Assembly (NCBI RefSeq): GCF_900176415.1 | Contig: NZ_FWXO01000002.1 | Coordinates: 310,001-374,000 of the forward strand | Source of the DNA: Cellulophaga tyrosinoxydans | GTDB lineage: Bacteria; Bacteroidota; Bacteroidia; Flavobacteriales; Flavobacteriaceae | Reading direction: 5' to 3' | Length of the DNA: 64,000 nucleotides | Shown: piece after piece, positions 29,462-37,347 of the stretch | How positions within the stretch are numbered: the first letter of the stretch is position 1 | Layout: each line of letters begins with the position of its first letter | Translations under genes and position numbers: made by a program | Notes under the pieces: generated by a model | What the model was told of the DNA's origin: nothing | The model's database searches: none | Seen by the model: only the letters and a program-made list of their open reading frames with translations

Positions 29462-29887
29462 AGCTTTTTGATTTCTTGGGGAAAAATCATTTACTTTATG
29501 TAACTGGATCATTCGATAAAATTATACAAGATTTTTTAAAAAGAGTTGAAATACCATTTTTTTCGTTGAACTGCAAGATATTTTTAATTTTTAGATTAAA
29601 AAAGGTTCTAAATTATACTTATCAACAAACAAATTAACATTTTAACTCTATCAATTTTTTTTTTAATTCAATGTAGTTACGTTAGTCAACGAAGATTTAG
29701 ATGACTTCATCGATAAAATTGGACGCATTTTAACAGTTTAATCGTTGAACTGCACCTTTTTAACTAAATTTTCACAATTAATAGCCTTATTTATTTCTCT
29801 TTACTGCAATTTTAAATTTTATTTTCACAGTTGAAGGTCACATGCCATATGTAAACTGTGGAATATTACCTAATTAGGTAGCTATTA

Positions 29888-30090
29888 ACCCATTGTGCAT
29901 TATGGACGTATAGCTAGAAATTGTCTGTTCGAGAACTTGATTTTTCAATTATTTCATTGAAAAAGTAAGTGTATCGAGAACACTTTGGAACAGGAAAGTT
30001 TCTCGATACTATTTTCCCTCCCGAAAAGGGCGTAAAAATCACTCGAAACGACATTACCTATCAAAAATAGCATCAAAATGCACAACGGGT
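29888..30090. mobile_element. MITE-like non-autonomous element with 9-bp target duplication
   Basis: A 203-bp segment is bounded by imperfect 17-bp terminal inverted repeats (29,888-29,904 ACCCATTGTGCATTATG; 30,074-30,090, reverse complement ACCCGTTGTGCATTTTG; 15 of 17 match). Exactly outside lie two perfect copies of TAGCTATTA (29,879-29,887 and 30,091-30,099), a 9-bp target-site duplication. Inside is a nested palindrome bounded by TGTCTGTTCGAG (29,922) and CTCGAAACGACA (ends 30,053), holding hairpins at 29,941-29,964 (9-bp perfect stem) and 29,971-30,009 (15-bp stem with one bulge). It has no coding capacity. The family of the mobilising transposase is not identifiable here. Confidence 0.72.
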
Positions 30091-30170
30091 TAGCTATTAC
30101 ATTTTAACCTCAATTCTTTTCTTTATACGCAATCCTGACTACTGGGTACTACTAAATGACAACGGAATAC

Positions 30171-30205
30171 TGTTAACTGTTAACTGTCAACTGTCAACTG
30201 TCAAC
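30171..30205. repeat. Heptanucleotide tandem repeat, five units
   Basis: Five 7-bp units in tandem: TGTTAAC twice, then TGTCAAC three times, without interruption. The complementary unit is GTTGACA. It is intergenic, about 100 bp upstream of the PLP-enzyme gene. A related heptamer array (GGTTGAT) lies at 52,544. Such short arrays can vary in copy number by slippage. Confidence 0.85.
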
Positions 30206-30300
30206 TAAACCCAAATGCTATTTAACCGTAAATTTTACATTACAGCCTTTTTTAGAAACAAGTCCGTATAATTTTTAATTTATTTGCATTAAAATTCATC

Positions 30301-31368
30301 ATGGCTAGTACTCATCTTACCCAATTAGGATTAGGTTCTTCATTTAATTTGGTAGCTTCAAATTCGCTTACCCCCTTTGATCTAAAGCGCCATATTACAG
30401 ATTACACCCTATTTTATACCGGCAGACATGCTATTCGGTATCTCATAGATGCTATTCAAATGGAACAGCATGTTGCTACAATTTGGCTCCCAGAGTACTA
30501 CTGTCAGCATGTTACGGCGTGGCTCCAACAGGTATATTCCAATATTAAAACCTACCCAATCAATCCCTTTGATGAAAAAACCACACTAGATACATCGGTA
30601 TTTGCATCTAGTAGCGATATTGTTATTTTAAATAATTTTTGGGGGGTGTACAATTATTCCATTACTGAAGGTACGGACAGGCCAATTTATATTGAAGACC
30701 ATTCGCATGGGTGGTTGAGCAAAAGCTGTTTAGAGAGCACTGCAGATTATTGTTTTGCATCCTTACGAAAAACATTGCCCATTGCTTTAGGCGGGATTGC
30801 TTGGAAGCCTAAAGGTAAGCTTCCGCAATTAGAACAGCAGAGTAGTGAACAGCCAGATTTTACCATTGCATGGGATAGGATTTCTCGAGCTATGGAAATG
30901 AAAACAGCACTATTAAACGGTTCCACAGAGTACACCAAACCAGATTATTTAAATTTAGTGGCACAATATGAGCATTTTTTGCACCAACAATACACGGTTG
31001 TAAAAATGCAGGAGCCCCACCAAATAATCATTGAAGAATTTTTGTATAAAGATTACAGTACCTATAAAAAAGCAAACCTGACTGCGGTAACTACTACTTT
31101 AGCACCTTCTTCTATTTTTAAAATAATACCATGCCAAAATAACTTTACCTTTGGATTGGAATTGGTATTTACGGAGCGTAGCGCATTTAACGAGCTAAAA
31201 AGCTATTTAATACAACACCATATTTACCCTTCCGAACTTTGGCCAGATAATATAGAAGATAAATTTTTATTAAACATTCATATAGATTTTCGATATACTA
31301 AAACAGATATGGAGCATATTACGTTAATTTTGAATAACTGGACAAAAAGTAAAAAAAACCAAAAATAA
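30301..31368 (+). CDS. Divergent PLP-fold enzyme (DegT/aminotransferase-like)
   Basis: A 355-residue protein that I read as a remote member of fold-type I PLP enzymes. Support: a substrate/cofactor start TGRHAIRYLIDAI with LPEYYCQHV, an Asp in a IEDHSHGWLS segment at the place of the PLP-ring Asp (compare VVEDSAEALG in the enzyme at 3,583), and CFASLRKTLPIALGGIAW, where the Lys of SLRK would be the Schiff-base residue. The C-terminal small domain ends FTERSAFNELKSYLIQHHIY. It heads a four-gene plus-strand set, 2 bp before the phosphoglycosyl transferase. Substrate is unknown; it might aminate a sugar or a small acyl group used by the FemAB-like proteins. Confidence 0.65.
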   Translation: MASTHLTQLGLGSSFNLVASNSLTPFDLKRHITDYTLFYTGRHAIRYLIDAIQMEQHVATIWLPEYYCQHVTAWLQQVYSNIKTYPINPFDEKTTLDTSVFASSSDIVILNNFWGVYNYSITEGTDRPIYIEDHSHGWLSKSCLESTADYCFASLRKTLPIALGGIAWKPKGKLPQLEQQSSEQPDFTIAWDRISRAMEMKTALLNGSTEYTKPDYLNLVAQYEHFLHQQYTVVKMQEPHQIIIEEFLYKDYSTYKKANLTAVTTTLAPSSIFKIIPCQNNFTFGLELVFTERSAFNELKSYLIQHHIYPSELWPDNIEDKFLLNIHIDFRYTKTDMEHITLILNNWTKSKKNQK

Positions 31369-31370
31369 CC

Positions 31371-31976
31371 ATGTACACTTTATTTTTTAAGCGACTGATA
31401 GATTTAATACTAGGGTTTACCGCATTTGTATGCTTATCCCCATTTTTTATAGGTGTAGCTCTTGTACTGCTATTTACCAACAATGGAAAGCCTTTTTTCT
31501 TTCATCCTCGCCCGGGTAAAAATGGTAAAATATTTAAGGTAATAAAGTTTAAATCTATGAACGATAAAAAAGATGCCAATGGTGAGTTTTTACCGTTTCA
31601 TATGCGCGTAACCAAATTTGGAAATTTTATTAGAAAATATTCTTTAGATGAGATTCCACAATTACTAAATGTACTAAAAGGCGATATGAGTCTTATTGGA
31701 CCACGACCACTGTTAGTGCAATATTTACCACTATACAACCAAGAACAAGCTAAGCGACATAATGTAAAACCTGGTATTACTGGGTGGGCACAAGTAAATG
31801 GACGTAATGCCATATCATGGGAGCGGAAATTTGAGTTAGATGTATGGTATGTAGAGCACCTATCGTTTTTATTAGACATGAAAATTCTTTTTTTAACCGC
31901 AAAAAAAGTAGTAATTAGAGAAGGTGTAAATGCCGATGAAAATTTAAATATGACTACCTTTACCGGTAGTAATTAA
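31371..31976 (+). CDS. PglC-type phosphoglycosyl transferase (initiating sugar transferase)
   Basis: A 201-residue monotopic phosphoglycosyl transferase. One N-terminal re-entrant hydrophobic helix (FKRLIDLILGFTAFVCLSPF) precedes the catalytic part with KFKSMNDKKDANGE, the Asp-Glu dyad in YSLDEIPQLLNVLKGDMSLIGPRP, and GITGWAQVNGRNAISW. The short length matches PglC rather than WbaP/WcaJ, which carry extra domains. It moves a sugar-1-phosphate from UDP-sugar to undecaprenyl phosphate, starting the repeat unit. Given PglF/PglE-like enzymes at the other end of the locus and a PglD domain in the next gene, a diNAcBac-like sugar is the likely substrate. Confidence 0.94.
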   Translation: MYTLFFKRLIDLILGFTAFVCLSPFFIGVALVLLFTNNGKPFFFHPRPGKNGKIFKVIKFKSMNDKKDANGEFLPFHMRVTKFGNFIRKYSLDEIPQLLNVLKGDMSLIGPRPLLVQYLPLYNQEQAKRHNVKPGITGWAQVNGRNAISWERKFELDVWYVEHLSFLLDMKILFLTAKKVVIREGVNADENLNMTTFTGSN

Positions 31977-31997
31977 TGAAGCATACAATACGTTAGC

Positions 31998-33794
31998 ATG
32001 AAGAATGCGGTAATATTAGGTGGTGGCACTTATGGCGAAGTTTTTTTAACCTATCTCACGGAACAAGGATTTACTATTCTTGGATTTTTTGATGATAATG
32101 AAGATAGCTGGGGAAAGCTAATACATGGTTTACCTGTATTAGGAGGAATGGAAAAGCTTCTGAAAAATAATTTAACACAACCCATTCACCAAGTATTTTG
32201 CCCCATAGGTGATAATCATATAAGAACAAAGTACCTATCAAAGCTTAAAAAAGCAGGTTTTGAAATACCTAACTTTATTCATGACTCTGTTTTATTAAAT
32301 GATGATGTAACTATTGGTGAAGGGGTATATATTTTGCCAGGCGCTATGATCATGCCGCATACCATAATTAAAAACTATGTAATTATAAGTATGGGCAGTA
32401 AAGTTGCTCACCATACCATTTTAGAAGATGGCGTATTTATATCTACTGGAGTGAATGTTGGTGCAGGCATACATATTCAGAAAAAGGCTTTTCTCGGTAT
32501 TAGTTCTACCGTTATGACTGGAGTGACATCAATTGGACGAAATGCATTAATTGGCTCTGGAGCTGTAGTAATTAGAAACATTGAAGATAATCATGTAGTG
32601 GCTGGCGTGCCTGCTAAAACGCTACGTATACTTAAAGAAAAAAAAGAAAATCTCCCTATAGCAATTGCAAACGAACACCAAAAACTAAAGGTAAACGCGA
32701 TGGAAATAGTTGGATTTGACCTAGCATGTCATGATTTAAAAACGGCAGAAGACATTGAGTTGTATAAAAAATACCTCAAAAATTTTAAAGGTTTTGATGC
32801 CTTTTATAAAATAGAATTGTTTAATGTAAAAAACAGTGAAACAGAGCAATTAAAATATTTTATACTTTCTAAAAACAACGAGGTCATTTGCTTAATGCCA
32901 TTTGCTTTACGAAAAATAATTATAGATCATAAAGATACTACCTATAATGATGTAAGTTCTTTTTACGGATATAGCGGTCCTTTATACAATGAAAAACTGA
33001 AAAACGAAGATTTAATAAATTTTTGGCATTTGGTGGATGCGTGGTACAATAAACACAATGTTGTTACAGAGTTCATGCGTTTTAATCTTGATGGCAATCA
33101 CCAAAATTATTCCGGGATTATTGCAGCTACACTAAACAATGTTAAAGGTGTTATTATTGATAATGACGAAGAACAATGGAACTCATTTGTACCAAAGGTT
33201 AGAAATAATTACAGAAAAGCATCGGGTAATGGTTTAGAGGCTAAAATTTACCACCAAGCAATTTCAGACGAAATAATAAACACCTTCCATACGATTTATA
33301 TAGGAACAATGGAGCGTAACAATGCTGCTAACAATTATTATTTTACGCTAAATTATTTTAAACAATTAATACAGGCAAATCCTGCCAGTAATGCGATTAT
33401 CATAATTTATAAAGACGCTATTCCCATCTCCACTGAGTTAGTTTTACTTAACAGTGACACCATGTATTCCTTTTTGGGAGGTACAGTAAGTGAATATTTT
33501 CACTTACGCCCTAACGACTTTTTAAAAATAGAAGCTTTAAAATGGGGGAAAACTCAAGGTTTTAAAAACTATGTTTTAGGAGGAGGAAGAATAAATGGCG
33601 ATAGTTTATACAAATACAAAAAGAGCTTTTTTCCTAAAAATGAAGATGTTGTATTCTATACTGGAAGAAAAATAATTAAACAAGACGTTTACGAGAAATT
33701 AGTTACGCTTAGTACTAAATACACCTATACCCTTAATGAAAAAGATATTATAAACGATTTTTTTCCGTTATATAGAAAACCAAAAACCAATTAA
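31998..33794 (+). CDS. Fusion: PglD/NeuD-like acetyltransferase plus FemAB/GNAT-like domain
   Basis: A 598-residue two-part protein. Residues 1 to about 215 match the PglD/NeuD family: Rossmann-like start AVILGGGTYGEVFLTYL and FFDDNEDSWG, then left-handed beta-helix coils (VTIGEGVYILPGAMIMPHT, MGSKVAHHTILEDG with the catalytic His pair, VVAGVPAKTLRIL). Residues about 235-598 resemble FemAB/BioF2-like GNAT proteins, with LGGGRINGDSLYKYKKSFF and the closing FFPLYRK. No in-frame stop or frameshift separates the parts, so this is a true fusion. The first part should acetylate the 4-amino group of a UDP sugar; the second may acylate or aminoacylate, by inference. The next gene is homologous to the second part. 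Confidence 0.85.
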   Translation: MKNAVILGGGTYGEVFLTYLTEQGFTILGFFDDNEDSWGKLIHGLPVLGGMEKLLKNNLTQPIHQVFCPIGDNHIRTKYLSKLKKAGFEIPNFIHDSVLLNDDVTIGEGVYILPGAMIMPHTIIKNYVIISMGSKVAHHTILEDGVFISTGVNVGAGIHIQKKAFLGISSTVMTGVTSIGRNALIGSGAVVIRNIEDNHVVAGVPAKTLRILKEKKENLPIAIANEHQKLKVNAMEIVGFDLACHDLKTAEDIELYKKYLKNFKGFDAFYKIELFNVKNSETEQLKYFILSKNNEVICLMPFALRKIIIDHKDTTYNDVSSFYGYSGPLYNEKLKNEDLINFWHLVDAWYNKHNVVTEFMRFNLDGNHQNYSGIIAATLNNVKGVIIDNDEEQWNSFVPKVRNNYRKASGNGLEAKIYHQAISDEIINTFHTIYIGTMERNNAANNYYFTLNYFKQLIQANPASNAIIIIYKDAIPISTELVLLNSDTMYSFLGGTVSEYFHLRPNDFLKIEALKWGKTQGFKNYVLGGGRINGDSLYKYKKSFFPKNEDVVFYTGRKIIKQDVYEKLVTLSTKYTYTLNEKDIINDFFPLYRKPKTN

Positions 33795-33808
33795 CTTTTC
33801 TTTTTTCT

Positions 33809-34846
33809 ATGATCAATGTAGTAACAGCAAAACAAGACTGGTATAGCATATTACAAGAAATTAATAATTACGATTTCTATCACACCTATGATTATCATCA
33901 GTTATCTAAAAAGGAAGAAGAAGAGCCTCTATTATTGGTTTATAGAGAAAAAAATGTACTAATTGCATTACCTCTGTTAATTAGAACAATAGCGAATTCA
34001 GCTTATTGTGATGCAACATCAGTGTATGGTTATGGTGGCCCACTGGTTTCTGGTGTCTCTGAAGATTATGATTTTTCGAAATTTCATATGGCCTTAAACA
34101 CTTATTTTGATGAAAAAAAAATAATAAGTGTTTTTTCAAGATTGCATCCTTACTTTCCGATGCAAGAAAAGGTTATTACCAACTTGGGCAGCATTGAAGA
34201 TTTGGGCAGAGTGGTGAATATAGATTTGACCAAAACACTTGAAGAACAAGTGCAGCATTACTCCAACACCACAAAAAGATACCTTAAAAAGGGACTTAAA
34301 AACATAAGTATAGTTGTGAGTAATAAAAAAGAGGATATTGATACTTTTATAGCCTTATACAATGAAAATATGGAGCGCGTAAATGCAAAAAAACATTATT
34401 TTTTTAATGATGAGTACTTTTTGCAATTTGCAAATTCAACAGAATTTACCACTGAATTTACCTTCGCCGTTCTAAACGAAACTCAAAAAATTATATCCGC
34501 AGCAATGATCATAAAAACAAATTCTAAATTTGTGCAGTATCATTTATCGGGTACTTTAACCGATTATTTGCATTTAACACCAATACGTCTCTTAATAGAC
34601 GCAGCAAGAATTAGCGGCACCAATGAAGGGTATACTTATTTTAATTTAGGTGGTGGCTTAGGCAGTAATAATGATTCATTATACAGTTTTAAATCGTCTT
34701 TTTCTGACGACTTTAAGCAGTTTAAGATTTGGAAGTACATTGTGAATCATGAAAAATACAATGAACTGGTAGCTCAAAACCCTAGTTTGCAAGAAAAAGA
34801 AACGGATACAATTTCCTTCTTCCCCTTATATAGATTTGATGTTTAA
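33809..34846 (+). CDS. FemAB/BioF2-like GNAT-fold acyl (or aminoacyl) transferase
   Basis: A 345-residue protein homologous to the C-terminal half of the preceding fusion: both share a DVTSFYGY/SVYGYGGPL segment, LGGG..DSLY..K.SF near residue 285, and the ending FFPLYR. The fold group includes FemA/B/X, which add amino acids to lipid-linked muropeptides, and uncharacterised acetyltransferases of polysaccharide loci. Its gene follows the fusion by 14 bp, suggesting tandem duplication. The last 21 bp overlap the convergent HTTM gene. The donor (acyl-CoA or aminoacyl-tRNA) is not known. Confidence 0.75.
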   Translation: MINVVTAKQDWYSILQEINNYDFYHTYDYHQLSKKEEEEPLLLVYREKNVLIALPLLIRTIANSAYCDATSVYGYGGPLVSGVSEDYDFSKFHMALNTYFDEKKIISVFSRLHPYFPMQEKVITNLGSIEDLGRVVNIDLTKTLEEQVQHYSNTTKRYLKKGLKNISIVVSNKKEDIDTFIALYNENMERVNAKKHYFFNDEYFLQFANSTEFTTEFTFAVLNETQKIISAAMIIKTNSKFVQYHLSGTLTDYLHLTPIRLLIDAARISGTNEGYTYFNLGGGLGSNNDSLYSFKSSFSDDFKQFKIWKYIVNHEKYNELVAQNPSLQEKETDTISFFPLYRFDV

Positions 34847-35872
34847 TTTATTAAGAAAAGGTTGCACCCATTTTAGATGTGCTACATATGCATAAATAGC
34901 CTTCCAATCCATTAAACATAATATGATTAAGCGGTACTGGTAAAATGTAAATCCCATTAAAAAACCAATGGTGGTATGAAACAAAAAGGCAAAAAACAAA
35001 TACCAATTACGATATTTACTACCAAAAAATACAATAAAACCGCCTAGTTCAAAAATAATGGTAAATATAGTGATACCCTTCAGTAGCCAAGGCTGCTCCA
35101 CAATCCAATATTGAACTTTTCTTACCGTTAGTGATTTTTGAATATTAGAATAGGTATATGCTTGTAAGCCATAATCGTCTTTCCATTTACTAGTTTTTGG
35201 CAAACTTGGATCTCCAATAATTAATTTATGCTTTCCTTGAGGATATTCAAACGTATGATCTTGAATATAAAAACCAATGGTATTACCGTCTAAATAATTA
35301 GTACCTCCATATCGTAATTTTGAAATACCTGCCGTAAAATAGGTAAGTATAAGTAATAGCAATAGTAAGGTAACTCCCCATTTATAAGTTCTAGCTTCGG
35401 AATAAAACCTATCTTTTTTAAACCATTTATTGATAAAATACTGGTCTATGGAAACGCCCATACTCCCCGGTATTAATGCCAATATAAAAATTACTTGTGA
35501 TGAAAAAGATACTTGGTGATCAAAACTACCAAGGCCTTCATCAAAACCATAAAAAATAAACGTAATTGTGCCCAATAGCAATAAACTTATCCTACCCAAA
35601 AAACCTATTGCACTGCCAATTATTGCCAGCACTAAAATGGCTTTCCAATACACTAAATCTTGTGGTAAAAAGGCAAAAAGCCTTTCTGGAAATAGCTCAA
35701 TTATCCATGTAGCATTTAGCTCGTACTGTTTTATATTTTTAAAAGTAAAAAAATAACTAAGACAGGAATTATAGGTATATAGCCCAACAAGCAAGGAAAG
35801 AAAAAACCTTAGCAAAGATAGCGGTTGTGTTACAGGTAATTTAATTATTGATGCTACTACGTTTTTCACCAT
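34826..35872 (-). CDS. HTTM-domain (vitamin K-dependent carboxylase-related) membrane protein
   Basis: A 348-residue membrane protein with about six to seven helices. The pattern SLLRFFLSLLVGLYTYNS at the start, a second helix region LAIIGSAIGFLGR, FDHQVSFSSQVIFILALIPG, a TYFTAGISKLRYGG..W loop and FFAFLFHTTIGFLMGF with a conserved His fits the HTTM family. Function is unknown in bacteria. It ends in convergent overlap (21 bp) with the FemAB-like gene, and its start overlaps the upstream 176-residue gene by 32 bp, so the two are coupled and may form a membrane complex. Confidence 0.78.
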   Translation of the reverse strand: MVKNVVASIIKLPVTQPLSLLRFFLSLLVGLYTYNSCLSYFFTFKNIKQYELNATWIIELFPERLFAFLPQDLVYWKAILVLAIIGSAIGFLGRISLLLLGTITFIFYGFDEGLGSFDHQVSFSSQVIFILALIPGSMGVSIDQYFINKWFKKDRFYSEARTYKWGVTLLLLLLILTYFTAGISKLRYGGTNYLDGNTIGFYIQDHTFEYPQGKHKLIIGDPSLPKTSKWKDDYGLQAYTYSNIQKSLTVRKVQYWIVEQPWLLKGITIFTIIFELGGFIVFFGSKYRNWYLFFAFLFHTTIGFLMGFTFYQYRLIILCLMDWKAIYAYVAHLKWVQPFLNKLNIKSI

Positions 35873-36371
35873 ACATATATTGATTAGTACTACAATTATA
35901 TATTCCTATTAGATTATAATTGGATACATCGTTTCGGTAATAATCTACTTTTTTGATTGATAGTTGAATTTCATTAAAAGATAAATTATATTCTTTCTTT
36001 AAAAAAGCTGTATAATTTTTGAAAAATGTTCGCATTCTTGCTTCGAACTTTTCCTTTGTGTCTTCCCCTAATTTATTACTAAATGGATTTATTCCTGAAG
36101 CTACGCCATAGGCTTTACCGAAAAAATGTCGCACAAAATCGCGCTCGCTAGTACCATAATATTTTTCAAGGTTTAAAATTTCTTTATCTGCTGTTACCCC
36201 TTCAAATTTAAAAACATAGAAATCTGAATTTTTGTCTATATGATGCGCAAACATGGGTGCTTGTGTAAAGGGAAAGCTTTCTACACCGGCAATAGCCACA
36301 AATAAATTAGGTGCTAATACTAGTGTAAAAACTGCAACCACATACCATTTTTTAGCAAATAATTTATTCAT
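35841..36371 (-). CDS. Unknown 176-residue membrane-anchored protein
   Basis: I do not recognise a family. It has one N-terminal hydrophobic segment (WYVVAVFTLVLAPNLFVAIAG), which may be a signal anchor, followed by about 140 mostly polar residues with many aromatic and charged positions (FYVFKFEGVTADKEIL, KFEARMRTFFKNYTAFLKKE). The polar part probably faces the periplasm. It overlaps the HTTM gene by 32 bp and follows the SGNH gene by 11 bp, placing it in the MBOAT operon; a role as HTTM partner or as adaptor in sugar acylation is a guess. Confidence 0.7.
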   Translation of the reverse strand: MNKLFAKKWYVVAVFTLVLAPNLFVAIAGVESFPFTQAPMFAHHIDKNSDFYVFKFEGVTADKEILNLEKYYGTSERDFVRHFFGKAYGVASGINPFSNKLGEDTKEKFEARMRTFFKNYTAFLKKEYNLSFNEIQLSIKKVDYYRNDVSNYNLIGIYNCSTNQYMYGEKRSSINN

Positions 36372-36382
36372 TCTACTTGCGC

Positions 36383-37345
36383 TTACTTATTTAAATTCAT
36401 TTTACTACGTAAATCTTCAGTAATTAAATCGGCAATAATCTTGCGCCCATAATTATTCCAATGCATATCATATATCAATGTAGTTGGCTTATCGGAATGG
36501 TTAATTTTATTTCCGAAATCTATATACTGATAATTATTTTCCTTTAAGTAAGTTATAAATAAAGGACTAGTTTCTTCAACATCTAAAAGCAGCACATTTT
36601 TTTCTTTGTCATAGCCATATAAATCCACAAGACTTTCAAAATTAGCCAAATATTCTTTATCTATTTTATTTTGATCTACAGCAGGAGCTGCTTTCTGTGG
36701 TTTGTTATTACGTATGAAAGCATTTGTTTTACCAATAAAACTCTTAATTGGATCTATAAAACCAATATCAGTTAAATAAATTAATAGTTTACTTTTCTTT
36801 AATAAATTATTCAATGGCGATTGCATGTTTAATCTGGAGTGTGATACTTCATACTTAGATCTCATTAAATCGTTATTAAACTTCAGTTTTATATACACAT
36901 AATCAATCAACTCAAAATCGTTTTTATAGGAATACATCAAATGCAATTGATCTGCCATATCATAACCAGAATAGCCATATTCATATACCTCTAATTGTTG
37001 TTTAAAAGAATCCTCAATTTTTCGTCCTGTGGATCTTGCGTAGGGCTGATGAAAGCCCTCTATAAATGAATCTCCAACCAAGGCTACCTCAATCTTATCT
37101 TTAGTTGGCGCAAATTCATGGTACGAATTATAGCCCGATTTATTGATGTGAAATTTAATGAAGTTCTGTTTTCTATTACCGGTCATGGCATACCCTTCTT
37201 GCCCAGGCACCCACTTCTCGACATTGTTTTTATCTAAAAACCGATTTGGCTTGTCTTCTCCTAAGTAAAATATTCGTGTTAAACATTCCAATGCTACCAC
37301 AAATAAAATACCATATAAACCTATTTTTAATATTAATTTTTTCAT
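36383..37345 (-). CDS. SGNH/GDSL-like acyltransferase or esterase, membrane anchored
   Basis: A 320-residue protein with an N-terminal membrane anchor (KIGLYGILFVVALECLTRIFY) and an SGNH-hydrolase domain. The catalytic Ser lies in VALVGDSFIEGFHQ (GDSx motif, block I) and the Asp-x-x-His pair near the C-terminus in YDMHWNNYGRKI (block V). Located 2 bp downstream of an MBOAT gene, it resembles the AlgJ/AlgX/PatB-type partners, which take an acyl group delivered across the membrane by MBOAT and place it on a sugar hydroxyl in the periplasm. Deacylase activity is an alternative. Confidence 0.82.
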   Translation of the reverse strand: MKKLILKIGLYGILFVVALECLTRIFYLGEDKPNRFLDKNNVEKWVPGQEGYAMTGNRKQNFIKFHINKSGYNSYHEFAPTKDKIEVALVGDSFIEGFHQPYARSTGRKIEDSFKQQLEVYEYGYSGYDMADQLHLMYSYKNDFELIDYVYIKLKFNNDLMRSKYEVSHSRLNMQSPLNNLLKKSKLLIYLTDIGFIDPIKSFIGKTNAFIRNNKPQKAAPAVDQNKIDKEYLANFESLVDLYGYDKEKNVLLLDVEETSPLFITYLKENNYQYIDFGNKINHSDKPTTLIYDMHWNNYGRKIIADLITEDLRSKMNLNK

Positions 37346-37347
37346 GA

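Larger units (their letters stand above)
29513..30300. other. 788-bp divergent intergenic region with several repeats
   Basis: No gene is supportable. From left to right: AT-rich sequence with a 13-bp direct repeat TCGTTGAACTGCA (29,563-29,575 and 29,742-29,754); a small inverted repeat CACAGTT/AACTGTG (29,826-29,832, 29,854-29,860); the MITE-like element 29,888-30,090; a heptanucleotide tandem repeat (30,171-30,205); and AT-rich sequence before the plus-strand start at 30,301. The region should hold promoters for both divergent units, yet no exact TAnnTTTG box was seen; TTTATTTG at 30,279-30,286 is the nearest match for the plus strand. Confidence 0.65.

Noticed and set aside
29461-29512. 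Longer start of the beta-helix lipoprotein at 29,512
   Set aside because: The 17 added residues are polar and would precede the signal peptide; the ATG at 29,461 gives a standard lipoprotein signal.
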